Shown: one piece after another, positions 1 through 7,988 of the stretch
How the letters are laid out: every line of letters begins with the position of its first letter
How positions within the stretch are numbered: position 1 is the first letter of the stretch
Source: Phyllobacteriaceae bacterium
GTDB taxonomy: Bacteria > Pseudomonadota > Alphaproteobacteria > Rhizobiales > Rhizobiaceae
NCBI GenBank assembly: GCA_016711085.1
Contig: JADJTR010000007.1
Coordinates: 62,001 to 126,000 of the forward strand
Reading direction: 5' to 3'
Length of the DNA: 64,000 bases
Notes under the pieces: generated by a model
Database searches by the model: none
The model's input: only the letters and a program-made list of their open reading frames with translations
Told to the model about the DNA's origin: nothing
Program-made: the position numbers and the translations under genes

Positions 1-205
1 CGAAAATGACGGCGAAATGGGTCGGGGTGACGCCGACATTGGTGTCGCGGGCGTCTTTCACCATTTTCCACAGCATGGCGCAGAAGCCGGCGACCGCGCC
101 GACCGGCACGCCGTCGGATTTGCGGGTGAGCGGCGGCAGCGCGTGATAGGCGCGGAAAATGTAGCCGGAGCCGTCGACGAGGAAGAGGTGATCGCCCTTT
201 TTCAT
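1..205 (-). CDS. polA: DNA polymerase I, N-terminal part (cut by window edge)
   Basis: The reverse strand from an ATG at 205 reads MKKGDHLFLVDGSGYIFRAY and continues in frame to the window edge (68 codons seen). This is the characteristic start of the 5'-3' exonuclease domain of DNA polymerase I. The early LVDGSGYIFRAYHALPPL block carries the first metal-binding aspartate (D11) of the flap-nuclease fold. The polymerase domain lies outside the window. Pol I removes RNA primers and fills gaps in replication and repair. The gene is transcribed away from the intergenic region that holds the candidate small RNA. Identification rests on the N-terminal motif only. Confidence 0.88.
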   Translation of the reverse strand, partial: MKKGDHLFLVDGSGYIFRAYHALPPLTRKSDGVPVGAVAGFCAMLWKMVKDARDTNVGVTPTHFAVIF

Positions 206-274
206 GGCGAGAAGGGGTAGCGCGGGGCGCAGCCGAGGTCCATCTCTTTCCCCGCCATCACCGCCCTCACGCAT

Positions 275-292
275 CTGTTACAAATCTGTAAT
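275..292 (+). promoter_or_regulatory. Pho-box-like direct repeat
   Basis: CTGTTAC, four bases, then CTGTAAT: two 7-mers with the 11-bp period and sequence of a PhoB box (consensus two CTGTCAT-like repeats separated by 4 bp). It lies between divergent polA and the candidate small RNA, oriented towards the RNA. A possible -10 (TTGAAT, 303-308) follows at a spacing compatible with PhoB-activated promoters, where the box replaces the -35. The match is seen directly; PhoB control is inferred. Confidence 0.5.
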
Positions 293-314
293 GGTCCGTG
301 TCCTTGAATCGCCA

Positions 315-479
315 CAATCGGGGAACCAAATGTCAAGCGTCGGCAGCGATGCCGAGGTCCGCCGCGAAGCCCGTCCCCCGCTTCCTCCGGATCACGCGGC
401 AACCTCATCCCCCCTCTCCGGGTTGCCGCATTTGAGTATAGCCGCCGTGGCCCCCCCTCCACCACGGCGGCTTTTTTTT
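315..479 (+). ncRNA. Candidate trans-acting small RNA with three C-rich hairpin loops
   Basis: The region between polA and the M20 peptidase has no convincing protein gene but has ordered RNA structure on the + strand. Hairpin 1 is GAAGC (366-370) with GCTTC (380-384), loop CCGTCCCCC. Hairpin 2 is GCGGCAACC (396-404) with GGTTGCCGC (421-429), whose loop contains CCCCCCTCTCC. Hairpin 3 is GCCGCCGTGG (441-450) with CCACGGCGGC (462-471), loop CCCCCCCTCCA, followed by eight T. Loops rich in CCUCC or CCCCC resemble anti-Shine-Dalgarno loops of alphaproteobacterial sRNA families such as the rhizobial alpha-r14 (NfeR1) type. The 5' end is a guess from the Pho-box-like site; the 3' end is the terminator. 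A specific family assignment is not possible by eye. Confidence 0.5.
441..479 (+). terminator. Rho-independent terminator
   Basis: A perfect 10-bp GC-rich stem (441-450 with 462-471) is followed immediately by eight T (472-479). No annotated + strand gene precedes it, so it implies a transcript starting inside the polA/M20 intergenic region. It lies 47 bp before the M20 start codon and would insulate that gene. Confidence 0.85.
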
Positions 480-525
480 GTCCGCGCGCCGCTCTAGGGT
501 CATTCCTCGATTCGAAAGGCCCGCC

Positions 526-1902
526 ATGACCGACCTCTCCCCCGTTCTCGCCGCCCTCGACGCCGACCGCGACGGCGCGCTCGAGCGCCTGTTCGAGCTG
601 ATTCGCATTCCCTCCATTTCCACCGACCCGGCGTGGAAGGCCGATTGCCGCCGCGCCGCCGAATGGCTGGTCGCCGATCTCGCGACCATCGGCTTTGCCG
701 CCTCGGTGCGCGACACGGCCGGCCACCCGGTGGTCGTCGGCCATCACGACGGCGACGGGCCTTCGGTGCTGTTCTACGGCCATTACGATGTGCAGCCGGT
801 CGATCCGGAAGGCGAATGGGCGTCGCCGCCGTTCGCGCCGCGGCTGGAGGAACGCGACGGCCGCACCGTCATCGCCGGGCGCGGTTCGGCCGACGACAAG
901 GGCCAGCTGATGACCTTCGTCGAGGCCTGCCGGGCTTTTAAAAAGGTCCATGGCAAGCTGCCGTGCAAGGTCACGGTGATCTTCGAGGGCGAGGAAGAGT
1001 CCGGCTCGCCGTCGATCGTGCCATTCCTTCACGCCAACGCGACGGAACTGAAGGCCGACTACGCGCTGGTCTGCGACACCAACATGTGGGACGCGCAAAC
1101 ACCGTCCATCTCGGTCGGCCTGCGCGGGCTGATGGAGGAGGAGATCGTCGTCACCGCCGCCGACCGCGATCTCCATTCCGGCTATTTCGGCGGGGCGGCG
1201 GCGAATCCGATCCACATCGTCGCCAAAATCGTCGCCGATTTGCGCGACACCGACGGACGTATCCTCATCCCCGGCTTCTACGACGGCGTTGACGAGACGC
1301 CGCCCGACATCCTCGCCATGTGGAACGGCCTCGGGCGCACGCCCGAGGCGTTCCTCGGCTCGGTCGGGCTGAAACACCCGGTCGGCGAGAAGGGCCGCAC
1401 CCTGCTCGAACTCACCTGGGCGCGGCCGACGGCCGAGGTCAACGGCATCATCGGCGGCTATACCGGCGAGGGCTTCAAGACGGTGATCCCGGGCAAGGCG
1501 TCGGCGAAAATCTCCTGCCGCCTCGTCCACCGTCAGGAGCCGGAGACCATCCGCGCCGCCTTCCGCCAATTCGTGCGCGAGCGCGTGCCGGCCGATTGTT
1601 CGGTCGCGTTCATCAACCATGGCGGCGCGCCGGCGACGCAGCTGCCCTACGATTCGCCGGTGCTGGGCAAGGCCCGCGCGGCGCTGACCGATGAGTGGGG
1701 CCGCGAGACGATCATGGCCTGCATGGGCGGCTCGATCCCGATCGTCGGCCTGTTCCAGGCGATGCTCGGCATGGATTCGGTGATGGTCGGCTTCGGCCTC
1801 GGCGACGACCGCATCCATTCGCCGAACGAGAAATACGACCTCAACTCCTTCCGCAAGGGCGCGCGCTCGTGGGCCCGCATCCTGTCGGCGCTCGCCGCAT
1901 GA
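526..1902 (+). CDS. M20 family metallopeptidase (dipeptidase)
   Basis: 458 residues. Zinc-dependent M20/ArgE/DapE-type hydrolase, probably a cytosolic dipeptidase, since no signal peptide is visible. Motifs: YGHYDVQPVDP (H86 and D88, first zinc ligand and its neighbour), GRGSADDKGQ with the bridging aspartate about 123-124, and EGEEESGS with the catalytic glutamate pair about 154-158. The lid (dimerisation) domain falls around 205-360. ATG 526 is preferred over upstream codons because family similarity starts at MTDLSPVL and AAAGG lies just upstream. The stop overlaps an in-frame ATG of the downstream nrnC region, suggesting translational coupling. Substrate unknown; length is normal for the family. 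Confidence 0.9.
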   Translation: MTDLSPVLAALDADRDGALERLFELIRIPSISTDPAWKADCRRAAEWLVADLATIGFAASVRDTAGHPVVVGHHDGDGPSVLFYGHYDVQPVDPEGEWASPPFAPRLEERDGRTVIAGRGSADDKGQLMTFVEACRAFKKVHGKLPCKVTVIFEGEEESGSPSIVPFLHANATELKADYALVCDTNMWDAQTPSISVGLRGLMEEEIVVTAADRDLHSGYFGGAAANPIHIVAKIVADLRDTDGRILIPGFYDGVDETPPDILAMWNGLGRTPEAFLGSVGLKHPVGEKGRTLLELTWARPTAEVNGIIGGYTGEGFKTVIPGKASAKISCRLVHRQEPETIRAAFRQFVRERVPADCSVAFINHGGAPATQLPYDSPVLGKARAALTDEWGRETIMACMGGSIPIVGLFQAMLGMDSVMVGFGLGDDRIHSPNEKYDLNSFRKGARSWARILSALAA

Positions 1903-1913
1903 AGAAAGCCGCC

Positions 1914-2534
1914 ATGACCGACATCCGCGTGCACGAGGGCGATCTGCCCGACCTTTCCCACTACGCCGTCGACGCGGTCGCCGTCGACACCGAGACGCTC
2001 GGCCTCAAGCCCCACCGCGACCGGCTGTGCGTGGTGCAGATTTCGCCGGGCGACGGCAGCGCCGACGTCATCCGCATCGCGGCGGGGCAGAAACGGGCGC
2101 CGAATCTGGTCAGGCTGTTGAAAGACCGGAAGATCGTCAAGATCTTCCACTTCGCCCGCTTCGATCTCGCCGCGCTGTCCAACGCCTTCGGCGTCATGGC
2201 GGAGCCGGTGTTCTGCACCAAGATCGCCTCGCGCCTGACCCGCACCTACACCGACCGCCACGGGTTGAAGGACCTGGTCGGCGAATTGCTCGATATCCAG
2301 ATCTCCAAGCAGCAGCAATCGTCGGATTGGGGGGCGGAGACGCTGTCGGCGGCGCAGGTGGACTACGCCGCCGCCGACGTGCTGCATCTGCACCGGCTGC
2401 GCGCCATTCTCGTCGAGCGGCTGGCGCGCGAGAAGCGCACGGACCTCGCCGACGCCTGCTTCCGCTTCCTGCCGCACCGGGCGCTGCTCGATCTGTCCGG
2501 CTGGGACGAAGAGGATATTTTCGCCCACAGCTGA
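1914..2534 (+). CDS. nrnC: NrnC, RNase D-type 3'-5' exonuclease (oligoribonuclease)
   Basis: 206 residues: a single DEDDy exonuclease domain without the HRDC domains of classical RNase D. This matches NrnC, the alphaproteobacterial nano-RNase that degrades dinucleotides and short RNAs. Active-site residues seen: VDTETLGL (D25, E27), HFARFD (D84), and DYAAAD (Y151 with D155, the Y-x3-D of ExoIII). The run CTKIASRLTRTYTDRHGLK and the C-terminal DIFAHS end are typical of NrnC. ATG 1914 gives the family N-terminus; an ATG at 1899 overlaps the M20 stop and would add five residues. It converges with the lipoprotein gene across 25 bp. Confidence 0.88.
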   Translation: MTDIRVHEGDLPDLSHYAVDAVAVDTETLGLKPHRDRLCVVQISPGDGSADVIRIAAGQKRAPNLVRLLKDRKIVKIFHFARFDLAALSNAFGVMAEPVFCTKIASRLTRTYTDRHGLKDLVGELLDIQISKQQQSSDWGAETLSAAQVDYAAADVLHLHRLRAILVERLAREKRTDLADACFRFLPHRALLDLSGWDEEDIFAHS

Positions 2535-2559
2535 GGCCCGCACGCGCGCCTTTCCCCGC

Positions 2560-3621
2560 TCAATCGCAGCTTTTGGCCCGGTCGAGCGCGTCGGCGCGGC
2601 CGGATTCCTTGAGCCCGCCGATGCGCCGCACCGCTTCGTAGAAGCGCGGATAGTCGCCCGCGCACAGATCGAACAGGCGCAGGAACGCCGGCACGCGGGC
2701 ATTGTAGACGGCGGTGGCGGCGAGCTTGGCGTTGTTGATCGGCGCGTCGATCCAGCCATCGTAGCCGCGATAGCCGCCCCAGCGCCCGTCGCGGATGCGG
2801 CGGTAGTTTGCGCGCAGGCGCTCGATCGCGGCGGCCTTGGCGGCGCGCATCTTCTCCGGCGGCTCGCCGGAAGCGTAGATCGACGCCAGTTCGTCGCGCG
2901 TTCGCGCCACCAGGGCGAGGAAATCGGCCTCGCGTTGGCGCTCCACTTCAAACCGGCGCAATCCGGCGGCGTCGCCCTTGGCGCGCAGCCATTTTTCCAC
3001 GCCGGTTGTCTCCACCGCGACGGCGAAGGCCTCGTTGAAGGCCGAATCGCCGGCGACATAGACGCGCTGGTGGGCGAGCTCGTGAAAGACCAGGCCGGCG
3101 AGCGCGGTCCCGTCGGGGCCGAACATGGTGGAGAGCAACGGATCGCTCATCCAGCCGAGGGTGGAATAGGCGATGACGCCGCCAACATGGACGTCGAGGC
3201 CCTGCCGGCGCAGTTCGGCCACCATTTCCCGCGCCGATTTTTCCGAAAAATAGCCCCGGTAGGGCACGCAGCCGAAGGCCGGAAAGCACCACAGGCGCGG
3301 CGCCAGCGCGAATTCCGGCGCGGCGTAGACGGCGAGCGTCACATGGTCCCGGCCGATATCGGCATAGTCGCGGTAGGACTCGTTGTCGGGCAGCGCCAGC
3401 GCCTCGACGGCGAATTGCCGGATCGCCCGCGCCTCGGCCAATTGGCGGCGCAGCGCCGGCGGCGTCGACGGATCGGCGATCAGCGCGGCGACATCGCGCC
3501 GCGCCGCCATGATTTTTACGTGCCCTTCGAGCGACTGCGCCGTGTAGGCGAGCGCGCCGCAGCCGGAAAGCCCGGCCGAAAGGCCGAGAACGGCGATCAG
3601 CCGGAAAAGAGCGCGAGTCAT
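2560..3621 (-). CDS. Putative zinc aminopeptidase lipoprotein (DUF2265/COG4324)
   Basis: 353 residues. A type II signal peptide is clear: hydrophobic N-terminus and lipobox LSGC with C21 as lipidated residue, so the protein should be membrane-anchored in the periplasm. FHELAHQ (H180, E181, H184) is a gluzincin-like HExxH zinc motif, and E197 in NEAFA is the plausible third ligand. The rest matches the conserved 'predicted aminopeptidase' family of Proteobacteria, whose substrate is not established. Length is normal. Its first 11 codons and about 70 bp of upstream DNA are echoed at 4639-4750 (see the relic duplication). Confidence 0.82.
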   Translation of the reverse strand: MTRALFRLIAVLGLSAGLSGCGALAYTAQSLEGHVKIMAARRDVAALIADPSTPPALRRQLAEARAIRQFAVEALALPDNESYRDYADIGRDHVTLAVYAAPEFALAPRLWCFPAFGCVPYRGYFSEKSAREMVAELRRQGLDVHVGGVIAYSTLGWMSDPLLSTMFGPDGTALAGLVFHELAHQRVYVAGDSAFNEAFAVAVETTGVEKWLRAKGDAAGLRRFEVERQREADFLALVARTRDELASIYASGEPPEKMRAAKAAAIERLRANYRRIRDGRWGGYRGYDGWIDAPINNAKLAATAVYNARVPAFLRLFDLCAGDYPRFYEAVRRIGGLKESGRADALDRAKSCD

Positions 3622-3843
3622 CGGACCTGCCGTGCGGTTGCTTTTCGCCGGCAAGGCTAGACGAGTTCCGGGCGGAATTGAAATGGGGGCGAATGCGCCG
3701 CGGCGTTCACGACGTGTCGGCCGCCAGCACCGCCAGACCATGGCACTCGGCCAGCACCTCGTCGATGAGGTCGCGTCCGCGCCGGCGGCTGCCGGGCGGC
3801 CGGCCGGGGCGGAGCGGCGAGCGGGGAAACGCGTCGCCGCCAT

Positions 3844-3903
3844 TCGACGCCCCCACATCCGGCCCTTCGGGCCACCTTCTCCCGCGGGGGGAGAAGGTCG
3901 GGC
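3844..3903. repeat. Palindromic intergenic-type repeat inside a gene
   Basis: Contains GGCCCTTCGGGCC and ACCTTCTCCC facing GGGAGAAGGT around a CGCGG centre. This is a REP-like palindrome of the kind scattered through Hyphomicrobiales genomes. It lies inside the disrupted reading frame 3707-4557 and is read through as extra residues. Seen directly; the family name cannot be fixed by eye. Confidence 0.7.
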
Positions 3904-4164
3904 GGACCATGCGCGCCTGGCGGCGGGCGAGGCGGAGCGCCTGACGCGGCAGATCGTCGAGCGCGGCTTTCAGCGCGCACAGGCGGCGCACCAGCCGGGC
4001 GGCCGGGATGAGGTCGTCGGGGGAAGGCGCGACCACGGGGAGAAACACCGGCTCGACCACTCCGGGCGCCGAAATGCGCGGGCCGAAGCCGGGAACGGTT
4101 TTCGGTTTCAACCAGCGAAGCGCTTGCGCGGGTCGAAGAGCGGGAAGGCGGGGGCGGGCTTCTC

Positions 4165-4345
4165 CGCACCCCCCTCTGGCCTGCCGGCCATCTCCCCCAC
4201 AAGGGGGGAGATCGGAGTGCCGCAGCGGCTTCGCTTAGCGCCGAGGGTGAGGGCCGGGCGCGGCGTCCGTTCCAGCCGATCTCCCCCCTTGTGGGGGAGA
4301 TGGCCGCCCTTCGGCTTTCGCTCAGGAGGCCGGAGGGGGGTGTTG
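4165..4345. repeat. Composite palindromic repeat, two inverted copies
   Basis: CCATCTCCCCCACAAGGGGG at about 4188 and its inverted counterpart CCCCCTTGTGGGGGAGATGG near 4285-4304 flank a middle part (GCCGCAGCGGCTTCGCTTAG and neighbours). Each copy is itself a hairpin. The unit resembles abundant palindromic repeats of rhizobial genomes. It is inserted in frame in the pseudogene at 3707-4557. Confidence 0.72.
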
Positions 4346-4557
4346 CGCAGCGTCACCTTCACCCCGCGCGCCGCGATGACGATGAGGCGGCGGACGGCGG
4401 ATTCGGCCGGGCGGATGAGCCGCAACAGGGCGTTGCGCAGCAGGCGCGGCAGCGCCGCCGGCGCCGCGCCATCGTCAAGGCCGGCATAGGCGAACAGCGT
4501 GGCGACGATGCGGACAAGCTGTTCGCGGTTTTTCTCGACGGCCAGTTCCCAATCCAT

Positions 4558-4878
4558 GGCGCAGCGCGCTCCGGTTTTCCGGGGAAGAGGATAAAGGCGG
4601 TCGGGAGGGATGTGGATGGAAAGGGCCAAAACGGCGGACGGCGATCAGGCGGAAAATGACGCGATTCACCGGACCTGCCGCGGTGTTGCCATCGCCGGCA
4701 GGGCGAGGACGGTTGGCGGGCGGGATTGGAGGGGGGGCGGGGGGGGGCGGGAATGAAATTGGGGGGGAGCGGTGCATGCAACCGCCGTTGTGTCGGAATG
4801 GAGAGGGGGTCGGGATGGAGCGGGCCTAAATTTTTCAAAGTCACCCTTGCTTGGGAAAAGGACCAAAATGAAAAAAGC
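4558..4878. other. Intergenic region with relic duplication and long G tracts
   Basis: No gene seen. 4639-4750 matches 3591-3700 with scattered substitutions: both contain GCGATCAG, then GGACCTGCCG, then TCGCCGGCA in the same order. In reverse it begins with GTG at 4669 and reads VNRVIFRLIAV, against MTRALFRLIAV at the start of the lipoprotein gene. So the 5' end of that gene plus its leader was once duplicated. On the + strand 4731-4767 has G tracts of 7, 9, 3 and 7 with short spacers, a strong G-quadruplex pattern. Beyond 4780 the sequence becomes AT-richer towards the IS. Confidence 0.55.
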
Positions 4879-5730
4879 CTAGGGTCAAAACCCATTCAGT
4901 GTATTGAATGATAGCGGCAAATCGGATTCTCTCTGTTGTCGGGGGCGATGGAGGCGATGATGAGCGCGCTTTTCTGGTTGAGCGACGAAGCCTGGGCGGC
5001 GATCGAGCCGCATTTGCCGAAGAACCAGCCCGGGGCGCGGCGGGTCGATGATCGCCGCGTCATCAGCGGCATCCTGCACGTTCTGAAGACGGGTTGCCGC
5101 TGGAAGGACTGCCCGGCCGACTATGGGCCGCCCACCACGATCTACAACCGCTTCAACCGCTGGTCCGGCCGCCGGCTGTGGGCCGCAATCCTCGACGCGC
5201 TGGTGGCCAAGGGCGTGCTTGCGCTGTCGGCCTCGGTCGACTCCACCTATGTGAAGGCGCATCGTTCCGCCCATGGCGGAAAAGGGGGGCGAAGGCGCAG
5301 GCGATCGGCCCGTCGCGTGGCGGTCAAACCACCAAAATCCATGCGCTGACCGATCTTCTCGGCCGCCCGGCCGTGCTGCGGTTGACGCCGGGCAATGTCG
5401 CGGATGTCACCATGGCTGGCGATCTGCTGGACGCGGCCGGGCCGGTTCGCTGTCTTCTCGCCGACAAGGGCTATGACGCCGACGCGCTGCGCATGCGCCT
5501 GAAAGCCGAAGGCGCAACCGCCGTGATACCGGGTCGGTCGAACCGGAAGACGCCGATCCAATATGACGAAACCCGATACAGGGCCGTTGGCGCATTGAAG
5601 CGGCGTTCTGCAGGTTGAAGGATTTCCGCCGCGTCGCCACCCGCTATGACAAGCTCGCGCGCAATTTCCTCTCGACCGTGGCCCTCGCAACACTTATCGC
5701 ATTCTGGGTCTGATTGAGTCTCGACCCTAG
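4879..5730 (+). mobile_element. IS5-family (IS427-type) insertion sequence, inactivated
   Basis: About 0.85 kb bounded by imperfect 21-bp inverted repeats: 4879-4899 (begins CTAGGGTC) and 5710-5730 (ends GACCCTAG). Both ends sit in CTAG, consistent with a TA or CTAG target for this group. It carries one transposase gene split over frames. Size, ends and the two-frame layout fit the IS427 subgroup. It forms the left boundary of the AT-rich DUF262 gene. Confidence 0.82.
4948..5713 (+). pseudogene. IS5/IS427-type transposase, frameshifted
   Basis: Frame A reads ALFWLSDEAWAAIEPHLPKN through VDSTYVKAHRSAHGG (to about 5280). The product continues one frame over with SRGGQTTKIHALTDLLGRPA, GNVADVTMAGDLLD and LADKGYDADALR (to about 5590), then a third frame WRIEAAFCRLKDFRRVATRY to the stop at 5711-5713. 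The first switch lies at an A4G6 run (5280-5289) and may be the programmed frameshift usual in IS427 elements. The second (near 5590, GRW expected) looks like a one-base loss. DDE residues: D of VDSTYVKA, D of ADKGYDAD and E of WRIEAAF. Confidence 0.82.
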
Positions 5731-5843
5731 AGGCTACATCTATTCAGTCGGCAAGTCGCGGATTTGGAAGACCAATTGCTGGGATTGCAACGCCGCGTAT
5801 ATAGAGCTACTACAAATGCTGATAAAATATGAAGGAGGAACAA

Positions 5844-7622
5844 GTGGCAGAACTCCACTCGCAATCCGTCCCCGTGCAAACTCTTTACACGTGGTTCCGC
5901 GACAATAAGCTAATTGTCAATCGCCGCTATCAAAGGAAGCTAGTTTGGACTCTTGAAGAAAAGCAAAAACTACTCGATTCTATCCTTTCTAAGTATCCAA
6001 TTCCGGCTATTTTACTTTCAGAAATAGAGGGGCCAACAGAAAATTTTGAAATTATTGATGGCCTGCAAAGGATGCATGCGATTCTTTCTTTTATTGAAAC
6101 GTCTTATCCGTTGGGAGATGGAAGATTTTTTGATCTTAGTTACTTCCCTTCTGCGAAAGAGTTTGCTGAAAAGGATATATTTCAAGACCATAGTGGCGGC
6201 AATACAATTGGTAACACAGAGTGTTAGACAATTTTGAACTACCAAGTTTCCCTATCAATTTTAAGAAAAGCAACAGATAAAGAAGGGAATGAGGTTTTTG
6301 ATAGAATTAATACATACGGCCACCGACTCAGTGATCAGGAGAGGCGTCAAGCTGGCGTTCAGAGCAAATTTTCTGAACTCGTTCGGAAAATCGCCTGCAA
6401 CATACGCGGAGACGTTTCCGCTGATCGCCTATTTCTCTATGAAATGCCTGCTATTAGCATCGATTTACCAAAAACCAAACACGGTTATGAAGTGCGAGCA
6501 GAAGAGGTATTTTGGGTTGCGCAGGGCATATTGCGGTCTACCGATTTGCGAGATAGCGAAGATGAACAATGCATCGCTGATACTATCGCTTGCTTAATTG
6601 GTCAAGACTTAATTGATCGTTCAAAAGCAGCCCTAGATTCTATCTATGACATATCAAATTCTGAGTATACAAGAATGGAAACCGCATTTGATTTATATGG
6701 AGGTGAGAAAATATTTGAGGAATTTAAATATTGCTTGGGAGAAGTGGAGAGTGTATGTGCAAGTGGTGGAAATACGAAATTACGTGATTTGCTTTTTAGA
6801 GATAAAACGACAAATCCTTTTCCGTCCGTATTCGTTGTTATTTTTATCGCAATATTTGAATGCGGAATTCGACAGAAAAAGAAAATTTCTGACTACGCCG
6901 GATTAAAATCTGCTCTTGCGGGTATAAACACACGTATTCAGGCCGGCCAAAAAGGAGCGAGCCGACAAGAAAGGCGGACGAATATTGATGTTGTGAAAGG
7001 AATAATATCGAAGTTTTTTGTTGATCATCCCGAAATAGATAAATTTATATATAGCAATCATAAATCGGTAGATATTGAAGCGGACGTAAGGCGCTCCGAA
7101 ATTGAGTTGGCTAACTATGAACTTAAACAGGGAATCTTGCCGCTATCGAAGGAAAACAACGCTGATGTTAAGCCAATGCTTGACAAATTACTTAGGACAA
7201 TTTGTGCAATAGCGAATAATGGACCAAAATCATCCGGAAAAATCATAATTGGCGTTGCAGACAAGGAACCCGATGTTAAAAAAATCAGCGATATTTATGG
7301 CGTTTCCGGGAAAATAATCGGCAAAAGAACCGTTGTTGGCATTAACAGGGAAGCACATCGACTAGAGATATCGATTGAAAAGTATGTACAAATGATAGTT
7401 GAATATATAAAGAATTCTCAGATCTCCGCGCATACAAAAAGCGCCGTTCTTTCTCACCTCGATTATAACAATTATTTTGATCTTGGTATTTTAGTTATTA
7501 CTATTCCGCCGCAGAAGGAATTAACTTACCTAGGAGAGGATTTATATCGCCGCGTTGGCTCCTCGAATGAATTAGCATCGTCTACTAAAGAGATTGTGGC
7601 TTTGGGCGTTCGATTTGTTTGA
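5844..7622 (+). pseudogene. DUF262 / AlbA_2 (Schlafen-like) protein with in-frame TAG
   Basis: GTG 5844 has an ideal AAGGAGGA five bases upstream. Residues 1-128 are the DUF262 (GmrSD-N/ParB-like) domain, with NRRYQRKLVWTLEEKQKLLD and the EIIDGLQRMHAI signature. A TAG at 6225-6227 then interrupts the frame, which resumes with ILNYQVSLSILRKA and the family motif EVFDRINTYGHRLSDQERRQ. The C-terminal ~170 residues contain ELKQGILPL and ICAIANNG, an AlbA_2 DNA-binding domain. TCG to TAG would explain the stop (inference). The gene is clearly AT-rich against its surroundings and lies between two insertion sequences, so it was transferred. DUF262 proteins are often modification-dependent nucleases or defence genes; no partner gene is present. 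Confidence 0.72.
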
Positions 7623-7889
7623 TTGCTATTTCGTACTTGCTGCACCTCGGAAGGGGAGCAAAAGGACGCACTGGGCAATAGTGTCCGGCATGGATTCCGG
7701 GTTTCACGCTCTGCGCGGCTCCGGAATGACGAAGAGCCGGGCGGCGCGGGCACCAGACCTTCTCCACTTGCGGGAGAGGCTGGCAAGGCAGAGCTTGTCG
7801 AAGCCGACGCCGGATGAGGGGTTCTCCATCGCCGCATCCCCTCATCCGTCTCGGCGCGTGCCGCGCCGATCCACCTTTGTAACTCATCA
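7623..7889. repeat. Intergenic region of REP-like fragments
   Basis: No gene. At 7690-7728 TTCCGGG faces CCGGAA in the common rhizobial motif ending CTCCGGAATGACGA. From 7751 comes a second palindromic fragment (CTTCTCCACTTGCGGGAGAG) followed by GCAGAGCTTGTCGAAGCCGA at 7788-7807. That 20-mer recurs at 9058-9077, on the far side of the IS110 element. Confidence 0.65.
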
Positions 7890-7921
7890 TGTGCCGAATC
7901 CGGTATAGTGCCGGTTGCGGT

Positions 7922-7988
7922 GGCGGACGGGAGACCGACCCACCTCTGGGCGTGCGAGCCCGTGGGAGAGCCTGGGTCGCCGTCCGCC
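7922..7988 (+). ncRNA. Candidate IS110 bridge RNA (seekRNA) core structure
   Basis: The leader upstream of the IS110 transposase folds into a long stem. GGCGGACGG (7922-7930) pairs with CCGTCCGCC (7980-7988). After an asymmetric internal loop, CGACCCA (7936-7942) pairs with TGGGTCG (7973-7979), closed by GGGC (7948-7951) with GCCC (7958-7961). IS110 elements encode a bridge RNA in the non-coding end next to the recombinase gene, with internal loops that pair with target and donor DNA. Position and architecture fit; loop pairing was not tested. The full RNA probably extends towards 8054. Confidence 0.5.

Larger units (their letters stand above)
3707..4557 (-). pseudogene. Conserved rhizobial hypothetical gene, invaded by palindromic repeats and frameshifted
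   Basis: Reverse-strand reading from ATG 4557 gives MDWELAVEKNREQLVRIVAT, then a helical RPAESAVRRLIVIAARG segment. In-frame repeat-derived sequence (about 4165-4345) follows, then APAFPLFDPRKRF, a TGA at 4108-4110, and in the next frame LKPKTVPGFGPRISAPG, an ALKAALDDLPRQA helix, a second repeat-derived stretch (about 3844-3903) and DLIDEVLAECHGLAVLA. The two halves look like one hypothetical protein of Hyphomicrobiales. One base missing from a T run near 4111 explains the shift. Either the gene is dead or the indel is an assembly error. No function is assigned. Confidence 0.7.

Noticed and set aside
202..1818. Long reverse-strand open frame opposite the M20 peptidase
   Set aside because: High GC leaves antisense frames open. 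The translation is His/Arg/Asp/Gly-rich with no family features, while the + strand frame is a clear peptidase.
6225..6227. Programmed readthrough or recoding of the TAG in the DUF262 gene
   Set aside because: No downstream recoding structure or selenocysteine-type context is evident; a simple nonsense mutation is more economical.
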